Shown here piece by piece: positions 1 through 8,019 of a stretch of 32,928 bases of DNA; positions within the stretch are counted from its first letter, which is position 1; every line of letters begins with the position of its first letter. The translations under genes were made by a program, and so were the position numbers. Source of the stretch: Algicola sp. (GTDB lineage: Bacteria; Pseudomonadota; Gammaproteobacteria; Enterobacterales; Alteromonadaceae); contig JABSOG010000002.1 in the NCBI GenBank assembly GCA_013216025.1, positions 1 through 32,928 on the forward strand. The letters run 5' to 3'. Below the pieces are notes generated by a model. That model did not search any database, had not been told where the DNA came from, and saw only the letters and a program-made list of their open reading frames with translations.

Positions 1-412
1 GGTTAATAGGCCCGACAACCTCCGCATCAACCCACGGCATAAAGCAGCCGATGAAAGCACCCAGCATCGCAATAGATACAACCGTACACGCAGCACCCAA
101 CGCACCGACAAAACGACTGCTCAGTAAGGTCCATTTCTCGATTGCAGTGGCAAAAATCAGCTCACTCATTTTATGCTCAGCATCGCGCAACATCGCATTG
201 GCGCAGGTTACCATCAGCACAAAAATAGCGCCCAAAGAAAATAAGCAGGCAATATAATTAACCGTGGCTGGCGCGTTGATATAAACGCCTGGCCCCGTCA
301 CAAGGTTAGTGCCAAGCTGCATACCTAAAGCCAGCGCCAACAGCGAACTCCCCGCAAACGAGACCTGCCGGGTATGATAAGCCCATTCAAAACCGACTAA
401 TTGCCTAAACAT
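1..412 (-). CDS. ABC-2 permease, probably fused to M1-type aminopeptidase (5' part only)
   Basis: The gene is cut by the window edge; about 137 N-terminal residues are visible and it is absent from the ORF track. Translation starts MFRQLVGFEWAYHTRQVSF and shows a first membrane segment (SSLLALALGMQLG), a second (YIACLFSLGAIFVLMVTCAN), the cytoplasmic stretch MLRDAEHKMSELIFATAIEK and a third hydrophobic region. This N-terminus closely resembles large bacterial permeases that carry an M1-family aminopeptidase domain after an ABC-2 membrane domain; the peptidase part would lie outside the window, so the fusion is inference. The start ATG overlaps the stop of the upstream ATPase gene by 8 bases, so the two are translationally coupled and likely form one transporter. 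Confidence 0.75.
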   Translation of the reverse strand, partial: MFRQLVGFEWAYHTRQVSFAGSSLLALALGMQLGTNLVTGPGVYINAPATVNYIACLFSLGAIFVLMVTCANAMLRDAEHKMSELIFATAIEKWTLLSSRFVGALGAACTVVSIAMLGAFIGCFMPWVDAEVVGPIN

Positions 413-1313
413 GATTGGCCCCCTTGGCACTTCCCTTAACACAGCCCCTAACACGGCTCAAAGTAGAAAAATACACATCTTCGAGGCCCGGTTGCAGCGC
501 TTCAAAACCCGCGCCCGGCGACTGGTCGGCCAATACATGAATTTGCGTTTGTCCGGCAAATAAATGGGTAGAGATCACCTTATGATTGGCCTGATATTCT
601 GCCAATGCTGCTTTTTCGATGGTCGCGCGCCAAATTTTTCCGTTAAGCTCGTTAATCAATTCAATCGGTTTGCCCTCAAGCAACACACTACCTTGCGCCA
701 TAATCGCCATGTTGGGGCAAAGGTCCAACACGTCTTCAACAATGTGGGTCGACAAAATCACCACTACGCTTTCGCCAATTTCGCTCAATAGATTATGAAA
801 ACGATTGCGCTCTTCAGGGTCGAGTCCTGCTGTGGGTTCGTCGACTATCACCAACTTTGGGTCACCCAACAACGCCTGCGCAATACCAAAACGCTGGCGC
901 ATACCGCCCGAAAACGTACTGACAGCTTTGTTTTTCTGCTCAAAAAGATTGGTTTGTTGCAGTAGCGCATTCACCTGATCGTGCCGCTCGCCCTTGTTGA
1001 GCAACCCTTTTAGAATCGCCATATGATCAAGCAACTTAAACGCCGAAATTTTAGGATACACACCAAAATCTTGCGGCAAATAACCCAAACGGCGACGAAT
1101 AGTTTGCGGATCGTCAAAAGCATTTTTGCCGTCAAACACAATTTGCCCATCGTCGGCTTCTTGCAACGTCGCGATAGTTCGCATCAGGCTCGATTTACCC
1201 GCACCGTTAGGCCCGAGCAGGCCAAACATGCCCTTATCGATAGACAAATTGACATTGATCAGGGCTTTAACGCCGTTTTCGTAAGTTTTAGACAGATTTT
1301 TAATGATCAGCAT
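405..1313 (-). CDS. ABC transporter ATP-binding protein
   Basis: This 302-aa cytoplasmic ATPase should energise the permease encoded directly downstream. It has a Walker A motif GPNGAGKSS near residue 35, a Q-loop (YLPQDFG), the ABC signature FSGGMRQR, Walker B LVIVDEPTAGLD and the switch histidine in STHIVEDV; a C-terminal extension of about 90 residues follows, as in ABC-2 type exporters. The start is supported by a strong ribosome binding site (AAGGAG, 7 bases before the ATG). It lies 113 bases downstream of the hybrid permease gene on the same strand, so it may be co-transcribed with the GntR-led cluster or have its own promoter. The substrate cannot be told from the sequence. Confidence 0.93.
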   Translation of the reverse strand: MLIIKNLSKTYENGVKALINVNLSIDKGMFGLLGPNGAGKSSLMRTIATLQEADDGQIVFDGKNAFDDPQTIRRRLGYLPQDFGVYPKISAFKLLDHMAILKGLLNKGERHDQVNALLQQTNLFEQKNKAVSTFSGGMRQRFGIAQALLGDPKLVIVDEPTAGLDPEERNRFHNLLSEIGESVVVILSTHIVEDVLDLCPNMAIMAQGSVLLEGKPIELINELNGKIWRATIEKAALAEYQANHKVISTHLFAGQTQIHVLADQSPGAGFEALQPGLEDVYFSTLSRVRGCVKGSAKGANHV

Positions 1314-1426
1314 GGTGCGCTCCTTGGAACGTAAACTTTATTGAGGGCGAACGAATCGATAGCGTGTTCGACGCACATAAAAATGGGTGATTAAATGAAT
1401 AGATTTGGCCGTATTACTTTGGAGGT

Positions 1427-3289
1427 TCAGTCCGGCGGTTTTTTAATATGATTAAGAAAAAATAGACTGACCAAACCGGGGATTCCGGTAAGACCATTAA
1501 CAAGAATCCAACCGAACTTACACCTGTCAGACCACAATAGAGGCCTAACAAACCAAGAGGTTATGGCCATAGATAAAATACTCACCAACAACATACTCCA
1601 CAAAATATTAGTGGGCATTGGCTGAGTAATGATTTCTTTCGCAGACAAATCAGGGTTTTGATACGGCTTTAACACCGACCACAGCAATTCGTGAAAATAA
1701 CCCATGGTAGGCGAAACAATATATTGTCGATAACGAAAACTATCAGCCCAGTTTACCGTCAAAGCCTTAGTACTTAAGTGAGTCACTTCGCCAGTTGACG
1801 CATTCACCCGGTAAAAAGCATGATTGGCGTCTGCAAAATTGAACCTTTGCTGGGTGCCCGACAAAATCGACACATAATATTGGCCATTGAAACTCGCCAT
1901 ACTCACTCTCGACAGATTACTGAGGTGTGCATTGAGTGGTACCTTGGCCACCGTTTTTAATTGGCCGTCAGCACTTTTGTCGAGCAAATACAAAAACTGA
2001 TCGGTTAACGCAGCCGAACGCTCATCTTTTAACAAGAGCAAAGGCGCAACAAATGATTCGCCTTCACCCACAGTCAAATGATTGAACAAACGATTACCTT
2101 CATAAACAAACCCTTGATTGCCAACATAAATTTCTTTGTTGTCTATGCTGCGCACAATGTCTTTAAAACGCAGATCGTCGTCAATTGATTGCTTTGACTG
2201 ATGAATCTTACCCGATTTATCCATCCAACCTTTAAACTGCCCACTACGTTCATGAATGCCAAAAAACAACATTTCGCCATGATTGAAATACCAATTAATA
2301 CCCTTGGCTTCGTCTCTTATTTTACTCACCGCATCATAGGCCCGGTCCATATACAACAACTGGTGACGAACGACAGGTTTAATCCATTCAACATAAAACG
2401 GGTTGAATTCGATATCACTGGCTTGGGTCACGACCGTTTCAGCTGCATTGAGATGGCTCTTGTTCTTCGTATTAGTATGGCCAAGACCATAATCGAACAG
2501 TTCGCGCTCGGTCATTTGCTCAACAAAATGAAAACTATCCTCTGGCCAATAATCTGACCAGCTACCGGTATGTTTAGGGTCGGTTAAAATCAACCCCAAT
2601 TGAAGCACCGTATTGCAAGCATAAGCCAAAACAAACGACAACAAATAGATGATAGGCAGCGCAATCATACCGGTCGCAACCGGCTGAGTAATGTGCGCAT
2701 CTAGCGCCGGTTTAAACGCCTTATAGCAGATGAAAACCAGCCAAATTAACACCACCGACATCGTCACAAACACCCATAAACCGTGGGCATTTGTGGTGAT
2801 CAAACAAGCGGGTAACACAAAAACCAAGGGTGCCAGTTTACTAGGGCTAAGCACCGCAAACGCCGCAGCAAAATAACAGCACATCAACAAAACGGCAATG
2901 GCAGGCAAAATCAAATACAAACGCCAATCAACAACCCCGTGGTTATTCAAATCAACAACAATAAAACTGCACAGCAGCGGCAACAGCGTGGCCAAACAAA
3001 AAACCGCCAACGCGCCCAACGTAAAACCACCAAACAACTTGGCGCGAGACAATGGCCTGTGGATCATAAAAGACCAGCGATTGATCTTGGTCAAAGAGCG
3101 CATTTGAAACCAACCAAACCCCGCACCAAACACCAAATTAAGCACCAAAATGGCATGGTAAATGCCGACAAAGGCCTCCATAAACCATTGAAGATTAGTG
3201 ATAAACAGCACAAAAATAAACTGCAGCAGCGCCATGCCGACGATCAGATTTTTATAACGAGTCAATTCAGACAGAACAATGCTTAACAT
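1427..3289 (-). CDS. Multi-pass membrane protein, ABC permease partner with large extracytoplasmic domain
   Basis: The predicted 620-aa protein begins with about seven hydrophobic segments (residues about 13-235). A long hydrophilic region follows (about 240-535) with beta-rich, propeller-like phrases such as GQYYVSILSG and HAFYRVNASTGEVTHLS, and the protein ends with two more membrane segments. The gene sits immediately after an ABC ATPase gene with a TGATG overlap, so it is best read as that ATPase's membrane partner. The ATG at 3289 is preferred; the track's extra residue comes from a preceding GTG. No family-specific motif was recognised in the soluble insert, and its beta-propeller nature is an impression. 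The unusual size comes from this insert, as ABC-2 permeases are normally 250-400 residues. Confidence 0.75.
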   Translation of the reverse strand: MLSIVLSELTRYKNLIVGMALLQFIFVLFITNLQWFMEAFVGIYHAILVLNLVFGAGFGWFQMRSLTKINRWSFMIHRPLSRAKLFGGFTLGALAVFCLATLLPLLCSFIVVDLNNHGVVDWRLYLILPAIAVLLMCCYFAAAFAVLSPSKLAPLVFVLPACLITTNAHGLWVFVTMSVVLIWLVFICYKAFKPALDAHITQPVATGMIALPIIYLLSFVLAYACNTVLQLGLILTDPKHTGSWSDYWPEDSFHFVEQMTERELFDYGLGHTNTKNKSHLNAAETVVTQASDIEFNPFYVEWIKPVVRHQLLYMDRAYDAVSKIRDEAKGINWYFNHGEMLFFGIHERSGQFKGWMDKSGKIHQSKQSIDDDLRFKDIVRSIDNKEIYVGNQGFVYEGNRLFNHLTVGEGESFVAPLLLLKDERSAALTDQFLYLLDKSADGQLKTVAKVPLNAHLSNLSRVSMASFNGQYYVSILSGTQQRFNFADANHAFYRVNASTGEVTHLSTKALTVNWADSFRYRQYIVSPTMGYFHELLWSVLKPYQNPDLSAKEIITQPMPTNILWSMLLVSILSMAITSWFVRPLLWSDRCKFGWILVNGLTGIPGLVSLFFLNHIKKPPD

Positions 3290-4230
3290 CACACCTTCTC
3301 CTGTTTGTGTAGGTACTTTTGCTGCTGAAGGTGCAAACCACGGGTCAAGTAGGCATTGATTGCTCGGTCGAGGCTGACGGGATTTTGCATGGGCGAAATC
3401 GCCCCATGTTGACGTAAAAACGCACCAAAATCGGCTTGGTGATCGAGCACCATATAATGATAAGCATCATCGATTTTGCGCAGTTGCAATAGGTCAGGAA
3501 CGAGGTCTTTTTGGGGGGCTTGTTGCAATGGATTTGCATTAAACTCGGCCACCCAATATTGAATACGCTGACAAAAATCCTCAGGCGCTTCAACGGTTTT
3601 TATCTCGCCGCGTTCCATGATGATTAGCGAATCGGCAATGCGTTCGACCTCTTCCATGTGGTGCGAGCAGTACAAAATAGTGCAATTATCGTGGTCTTGC
3701 GTAAACAATAAAGACTCAAAGAACGACTGCTTGGCGACCACATCTAGCCCCAGCGTGGGTTCATCTAAAATCAGCACCTCAGGCTTTTGCGCCAGCGCCA
3801 TGGCCAAACACAAACCGGCTCGCTCACCGCGCGACAGCTGACTAATTTTTTGCGCAGGTCTCAAAAAGAAATTGCCAATAACCTGTTGATAAACATCATC
3901 TTGCCACTGCGGGTAATGGCTCTTTTGCATCTTGGTCAACGCCTTAACGGTCATCCACTCGGGCAGCGAATGATCTTCGTTAACAAAACCAATTTTGCCT
4001 CTGATTTGCGGCGTTAGTTCACGGCTGTCGCAACCCAATATCGAAGCGCTGCCACTGGTGGGCTGAACCAGCCCAAGTAACACCCGAAACAACGTCGACT
4101 TACCCGCACCATTGCCGCCAACAACAGCATGAACACCGCCCGCAGGCAATTGCAGGTTTAGCGAATTAAGTACTCGCTTGTTTGAGTAGTCCTTACAAAT
4201 ATTATGTGCTTCGATAATATATTCAGCCAT
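3289..4230 (-). CDS. ABC transporter ATP-binding protein (YtrB-like)
   Basis: This is a 313-aa cytoplasmic ATPase from the ATG start (the track begins one GTG codon earlier). It shows Walker A GGNGAGKST, signature LSRGERAG, Walker B VLILDEPTLGLD and switch region CSHHMEEVERIAD. The Q-loop glutamine position reads FVNED instead of the usual Q, which is seen in YtrB-like exporters but deserves a check. A 75-residue C-terminal tail follows the nucleotide-binding domain. The gene overlaps both neighbours: its start touches the stop of the GntR regulator and its stop overlaps the permease ATG. The arrangement GntR > ATPase > permease matches the ytr type of self-regulated ABC operon; the exported substrate is unknown. 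Confidence 0.92.
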   Translation of the reverse strand: MAEYIIEAHNICKDYSNKRVLNSLNLQLPAGGVHAVVGGNGAGKSTLFRVLLGLVQPTSGSASILGCDSRELTPQIRGKIGFVNEDHSLPEWMTVKALTKMQKSHYPQWQDDVYQQVIGNFFLRPAQKISQLSRGERAGLCLAMALAQKPEVLILDEPTLGLDVVAKQSFFESLLFTQDHDNCTILYCSHHMEEVERIADSLIIMERGEIKTVEAPEDFCQRIQYWVAEFNANPLQQAPQKDLVPDLLQLRKIDDAYHYMVLDHQADFGAFLRQHGAISPMQNPVSLDRAINAYLTRGLHLQQQKYLHKQEKV

Positions 4231-4232
4231 CA

Positions 4233-4646
4233 CTACTTCGCCTGCTTGGGGTTATTGGGAGAATTGTGAAAGGTGTTAAGCGCGTTGAGACGCTCACTTA
4301 ACCTATCAACAATGGTTTGGTTCGGATAATTCAACCCAATGATTTCATTAATAAACTTATCAACCTGCTCACCAAGCCGCTTTTCGCGTTCAGCATCACT
4401 AAGCAATTGTCGCGGCGGACAAACAAACAGCCCCAACCCTTTTCGAGCCTCAACCAGCCCTTCATCAGTCAACTTCGCATAAGCCCGCGCCACAGTATTG
4501 GTATTAATGGTCAGTTGCATCGCCAAACCCCGCACGCTCGGAATTTTACTGCCGGGCACCAGCTCGCCGGTGACGATCTTCATTCGAATACCGTCAACAA
4601 TCTGCTTAGAAATAGGCCGGGGATCCCCGGTAACAATCTGAATCAT
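4233..4646 (-). CDS. GntR-family transcriptional regulator, YtrA subfamily
   Basis: This 137-aa protein has an N-terminal winged helix-turn-helix (residues about 8-75) with the GntR signature phrases ISKQIVDGIRMKIVTGEL, IPSVRGLAMQLTINTNTVAR and LTDEGLVEARKGLGLFV. The C-terminal part is short (about 55 residues) and mostly helical, which is typical of the YtrA subfamily and differs from the large effector domains of FadR or HutC types. YtrA regulators usually repress the ABC transporter operon they head. Here the gene is first in the cluster, its stop overlaps the ATPase start, and an inverted repeat (AGGTGTAC/GTACACCT) lies about 55-90 bases upstream of its start. Autoregulation is therefore likely but inferred. 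Confidence 0.93.
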   Translation of the reverse strand: MIQIVTGDPRPISKQIVDGIRMKIVTGELVPGSKIPSVRGLAMQLTINTNTVARAYAKLTDEGLVEARKGLGLFVCPPRQLLSDAEREKRLGEQVDKFINEIIGLNYPNQTIVDRLSERLNALNTFHNSPNNPKQAK

Positions 4647-4702
4647 TATTTACCGAATATTAGACTGGGTTAATCTGCGTTTGGTTAAAGATTTAGTCAA
4701 AC

Positions 4703-4738
4703 AGGTGTACTGCATGTGATGGTACACTACGTACACCT
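4703..4738. promoter_or_regulatory. Probable GntR/YtrA operator (inverted repeat)
   Basis: The half-sites AGGTGTAC (4703-4710) and GTACACCT (4731-4738) form a perfect 8-bp inverted repeat spaced by 20 bases. A third GTACAC (4722-4727) lies inside, giving an alternative closer pairing with the right arm through GTACACTACGTAC. The repeat is the only clear dyad upstream of the minus-strand regulator/ABC cluster. YtrA-type repressors are known to bind GTGTA-like inverted repeats, so this is the natural candidate for autoregulation. Binding itself is inferred. Confidence 0.6.
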
Positions 4739-4926
4739 TGGTTAAATGTCAATCGGTTAGATTTTGAAGTGTGGTTTATGGGGTAGTCATTGGCGATTTA
4801 ATTTATTTTATTTCAATGGGATAGGTCTATTGATGTGGGTGGTGATATTTTTTCGTGGTGTAATGATACGGATGAGACACCTATCTATTTTAGGCTGGGA
4901 CAGCATGGAGTTTTCTTACAAATAAA

Positions 4927-5316
4927 TCATATTGGCAGTGTAGAGGTAATCGTGTTACGACGAAAATCAATGACCGCCCCCATGTCTCGTAAAATATCAG
5001 CGCCAATCAATCCTTCAATATCAAATCCATAGTCCATTTCGCCAAATTGTACGGTTGGTTTAACAACAGTGCTTTGTGCGATCTGCGCGCTATGAATTTG
5101 CCGCTGAATAACGTACTCAGTACCGCCGATTCCAATCATTTCGCAAATAATATCGTTTTTATCGACACCAAGTCCGTTTTCAAACAGTTTTTCTATATTA
5201 AACAATGATGAGGCGGCACCTGAATCAATCAGAACATTACTAAAAGCAATTTCGACACCACCAATGTTGAGCACGACAGAAATATATGGCAGACCCTTAT
5301 GCCATATAAACGTCAT
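4927..5316 (-). CDS. Retropepsin-like aspartyl protease
   Basis: This is a 129-aa protein with one catalytic motif, LIDSGAASS (D-S-G-A, residues about 29-37), a flap-like glycine region (MIGIGGTEYV) and the second conserved hydrophobic-glycine element GLIGADILRDMGAVIDF near the C-terminus. This is the layout of single-domain retropepsin-like proteases that act as homodimers. No signal peptide or membrane segment is visible, so it should be cytoplasmic; its substrate is unknown. The ATG at 5316 is chosen because it overlaps the stop of the upstream gene as ATGA; the track's longer ORF starts inside that neighbour. Such proteases commonly follow a small partner gene like the one here, suggesting a functional pair. 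Confidence 0.8.
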   Translation of the reverse strand: MTFIWHKGLPYISVVLNIGGVEIAFSNVLIDSGAASSLFNIEKLFENGLGVDKNDIICEMIGIGGTEYVIQRQIHSAQIAQSTVVKPTVQFGEMDYGFDIEGLIGADILRDMGAVIDFRRNTITSTLPI

Positions 5317-5573
5317 AACTTGCCTCGAACGCCAGTCCAATATTGCACTTTAACCTTAAGTGCTTCGTTAGCGGTTGATGCAAACAAATAGTCTCTTTGA
5401 GGGTTTTGTTTATGAATTTTGCGATAGTTTTGGTAGGCCTGTACAGAATCGCGATATGAGTTAACAACGGTCACTTCTTCAATGGTCTTTTCGTCATCTT
5501 GCTGATGACTGGCCAAAGCTTCAATCACAACCCACATATCAGGGTAATCTTTTCTAACGTCACTCCAGAGCAT
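5313..5573 (-). CDS. Small partner protein of the retropepsin-like protease
   Basis: The 86-aa protein starts MLWSDVRKDYPDMWVVIEAL. It is soluble, charged and rich in aromatic residues, ending in a VKVQYWTGVRGKL tail. The internal ATG at 5573 is preferred over the track start at 5588 because GGAG sits 9 bases upstream of it, while the earlier ATG has no ribosome binding site. The overall pattern (YPDxWVVIEAL ... VVNSYRD...AYQNYRKIHKQNPQRDYLFAST) resembles conserved hypothetical proteins found just upstream of retropepsin-like proteases in many bacteria. It is translationally coupled to the protease by a 4-base overlap. The function is unknown; it could be a substrate, adaptor or regulator of the protease. 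Confidence 0.65.
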   Translation of the reverse strand: MLWSDVRKDYPDMWVVIEALASHQQDDEKTIEEVTVVNSYRDSVQAYQNYRKIHKQNPQRDYLFASTANEALKVKVQYWTGVRGKL

Positions 5574-5820
5574 TTTCGGGATCTCCATTGTGTTTCATTG
5601 ATTTGTGTTATCAATTTACCACAATATGTGTTGATACCCTATAAATCACCTTTGCAGTAAAAATAATACTCGGGAGTGTATTTGATAAATCAGAGATTTT
5701 GGAAAAATATTGAGAGAGGAAGAATCACAGACGAAAACGGTTGTTGAAGCTGTTATAAATTTAATGCAAAAACAAATCAGTTTTGGGACTGATAGCTAAA
5801 GGAGATAAACAGCAGGGGGT

Positions 5821-5934
5821 CTACATCATACCAATCAAGAATTGGCTACCCAAATACAACAAGCCTGAGTACAGACCGGTTAAGGCTGTGGTTTCTGCCA
5901 TACAGTTCATGTTTTGTTTGATTACTGCTTTCAT
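5821..5934 (-). CDS. Small hydrophobic protein, 37 aa (not in ORF track)
   Basis: A short open frame encodes MKAVIKQNMNCMAETTAL followed by a hydrophobic stretch TGLYSGLLYLGSQFLIGMM that runs to the stop, so it may be a small membrane protein. It has a good ribosome binding site (AAAGG, 9 bases before the ATG). It lies 12 bases after the stop of a 21-codon ORF on the same strand. Both possible coding strands were examined: the plus-strand reading is open and partly hydrophobic but has no credible start codon. No family was recognised. Real coding status depends on conservation or expression. Confidence 0.45.
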   Translation of the reverse strand: MKAVIKQNMNCMAETTALTGLYSGLLYLGSQFLIGMM

Positions 5935-5946
5935 TGTGATTAGCCT

Positions 5947-6012
5947 TTAATTTGTTTTGCCCGATAACTTGATGAACATTTTATCGATTTCACGCCGTTG
6001 AGGTTCTGTCAT
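5947..6012 (-). CDS. Possible 21-aa micro-ORF upstream of the small hydrophobic protein
   Basis: The frame reads MTEPQRREIDKMFIKLSGKTN and is strongly hydrophilic, in contrast to the hydrophobic product of the ORF that begins 12 bases later. It could be a leader peptide or half of a two-peptide unit. No clear ribosome binding site precedes it, so translation is uncertain. Confidence 0.25.
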   Translation of the reverse strand: MTEPQRREIDKMFIKLSGKTN

Positions 6013-6203
6013 ATCTGACAAAAACTGGCAGATTTACGACAAAATGGCGAAAATAGGGTGAAATAAAGCTTAAATTAGTTATTTAAGAAACTAAATGCAG
6101 GATTTTGTTGAACAAAGGAGGTTTCTGGCTTTGGTGGTAAATGAACAAATCTTTGGTGCGCACAGCACACCCTACTGACCGAGATTGTCATTTGGTAAAT
6201 GTA

Positions 6204-6238
6204 AAAAAGCCCCAAATCATCACAATAAATTCAGGGCC
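6204..6238 (-). terminator. Rho-independent terminator
   Basis: Read on the minus strand, a 9-bp stem (GCCCTGAAT pairing with ATTTGGGGC through two G-T pairs) with an 11-base loop is followed by TTTTTT. It lies 29 bases beyond the stop of the frameshifted tail of the small secreted-protein gene, which supports that tail as part of the original gene. Confidence 0.75.
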
Positions 6239-6266
6239 ATTTGTCTAGTAGGCAGATTTGCTTAAA

Positions 6267-6583
6267 TCAATGGCGACCTAAAACGACTTGGCCATTCTTT
6301 CTCCAGTGCGATACCGAAGTGTTATTACTGTGAGACGCAACACGACTATTCGCCTTCTGTGCTTTGGCTTTAGGCGCTACGACTACCTTGGTGACATCAT
6401 TTGTTTGATTTCGCGTTGCAAAATACTCGCTAAAGTCTTTGACTGAGCACTGTTAGCCTGTTGACCTGACTTTGAGCTAGCACTGGCATTGGCTGTAAAA
6501 ATCATCATCAGCCCTAATGTTAAAACAAAGGTTTGCGCCAAACTGACGAAAAATACGGTGTTAAAACGTTTTAAGTTGCTCAT
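6267..6583 (-). pseudogene. Small secreted protein gene, apparently frameshifted
   Basis: The ATG at 6583 has a ribosome binding site AAAGGA about 9 bases upstream and opens a 66-aa frame: a cationic start (MSNLKRFNTVFF), a long hydrophobic signal sequence (LAQTFVLTLGLMMIFTANASA) and a polar region ending QMMSPR at 6383. In a second frame the sequence stays open from about 6440 to a TGA at 6267 and encodes a lysine/alanine-rich tail (KVVVAPKAKAQKANS ... HWRKNGQVVLGRH). The terminator sits just after that second stop, not after the first. A single-base change between about 6385 and 6450 would join both parts into an exported protein of roughly 105 residues. It could be a real pseudogene, a sequencing error or a programmed shift. 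The family is not recognised. Confidence 0.55.
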
Positions 6584-6743
6584 GGGTCTAATTCCTTTGA
6601 TTACGATTGTCGCTAACTGTTTAAATAACATTAAAGTTGAGAACGAGCATATTAAAGGAGCGTTGGCGTTTTACCGAGGACAAAAAACTATAAATTTAGG
6701 ACTGTTGTTTAAAATCAATGAGTTAAAATAGAAAATGTGAAGA

Positions 6744-7835
6744 TTAGGTCTTTTGATCTAGCGCTGGCAAAATAAACTGTTCGATAATGCCCAGCGGTTG
6801 ACGCATGATTTTAAGGTTGTTGTAGTTGCTGCCGGTAAAAACCACCACCATATCTAGGCTTGGCAGCACCACAATGTACTGTCCGCCATTGCCGCCAGCG
6901 TAATATCCTTCAACAACTTGCCCACTAGTTTTGTTTTTAAACGAGCCCACCCACCATAAATACCCGTAACCATGCGCCTGCCCGGCCCATCTTTTACTCA
7001 GTGGATAAATTGCCGAGGTGCTTTTTTCGACCCACTTGGCAGGCACGACTTGTTTGCCATGCCAATTACCTTTGTTTAAATACAGTTGGCCAAACATCGC
7101 CATTTGGCGTGAGGTCAATTTAAACGGTGATTTGGTGATTAACCCCATGGGTTTGAACAGGTCATCTTGATAATTTAGTTTGCTGGGGTCGCCCGCCGCC
7201 ACATTAATTACTGAGCGCAATACGGCCGGAATTGCATCGGTATAAAGCATCTTTTCGCCGGGTTTGTAGGCCATTGGACGGTCTAGCAGCCATTTTATCG
7301 CTTGTGTGGGTTCGCGACCGTTGAACATCAAGCTGCCACAGCGGGTTTTGGCGCGACCAATAAAACAATTCCAGCCTGCGCGCATGGTCAATAAATCATG
7401 CAGGGTAATGTTAGCTTTACGCTCATCCCAGTGCTTATAATTTGCATAATATGGGGTAAAGTAGCTGTGGAGTTTGTCGTTTACGCTGCCAACTTGTTGT
7501 TTGCCTATGCTAATGCCGACCAGCGCTGACAAAAGGCTTTTACCCGCCGATGCCAAGGCGTGGGGCGTGCGTTTTTTGCCTTTGTTATAGTATTTTTCGA
7601 ACACCAGTTGGCCATGACGGACCACCAGCATACTGTCGACCCGCTGATATTTACCTCGGCGGATCAGGCTGTGCGCCCGGCGCAGTGGTTTGTCGTCTAA
7701 TCCCACGGCAGCGGTATCACTTTGTGGCCATTGCCACTGCTCGGTTTCACCTTTATGCTCACCATCATTGGTCCCGCCCTTTGCGTGAGCCGCAAACAGG
7801 GAGAGCAACAACAAAAGCGCTAAATATCTTTTCAT
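6744..7835 (-). CDS. Serine hydrolase of the beta-lactamase / class C esterase fold
   Basis: The 363-aa protein has a signal peptide (MKRYLALLLLLSLFAAHAKG) and so acts in the periplasm or outside. The catalytic Ser-x-x-Lys motif is SAGK in HALASAGKSLLSALVGI (residues about 94-110). The second motif (Y-x-N in class C enzymes) appears as YTD in KMLYTDAIPAVL. Further family hallmarks are LTMRAGW, HGYGYLWWVG and a C-terminal GGNGGQYIVVLPSLDMVVVFTG in place of the KTG/HxG element. These enzymes are esterases, D-amino peptidases or penicillin-recognising proteins; the substrate cannot be assigned. The ATG at 7835 is used because the track's extra four codons start at a TTG and precede the signal peptide. 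Confidence 0.88.
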   Translation of the reverse strand: MKRYLALLLLLSLFAAHAKGGTNDGEHKGETEQWQWPQSDTAAVGLDDKPLRRAHSLIRRGKYQRVDSMLVVRHGQLVFEKYYNKGKKRTPHALASAGKSLLSALVGISIGKQQVGSVNDKLHSYFTPYYANYKHWDERKANITLHDLLTMRAGWNCFIGRAKTRCGSLMFNGREPTQAIKWLLDRPMAYKPGEKMLYTDAIPAVLRSVINVAAGDPSKLNYQDDLFKPMGLITKSPFKLTSRQMAMFGQLYLNKGNWHGKQVVPAKWVEKSTSAIYPLSKRWAGQAHGYGYLWWVGSFKNKTSGQVVEGYYAGGNGGQYIVVLPSLDMVVVFTGSNYNNLKIMRQPLGIIEQFILPALDQKT

Positions 7836-8019
7836 GGCAGGTGCCAAATCAGTTCAACAATGTGGTTGTTTTACCAGACTTCGGCCAAAACACCAATAAG
7901 AGTGGGTTAAAAGGCCCATTTGACGGGATAACCGCGAAATTGGCTGTACACCAAAGCCGCCAAAAATGTTATTCTTCGCGCTTCTCCAGTAGTAGATTTA
8001 GAAGATCCTAGTTATTAAT

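Noticed and set aside
51-257. Plus-strand ORF of 68 aa at the window start
   Set aside because: It is antisense to the clear ABC-2 permease start on the minus strand and has no domain pattern or ribosome binding site.
5764-5951. Plus-strand open frame ending QFMFCLITAFIVISL, hydrophobic
   Set aside because: It lacks any credible start codon, and the minus strand offers a better ORF with start and ribosome binding site in the same place.
7550-8011. Plus-strand ORF of 153 aa
   Set aside because: It is mostly antisense to the serine hydrolase with low-complexity Arg/Pro composition; no ribosome binding site.
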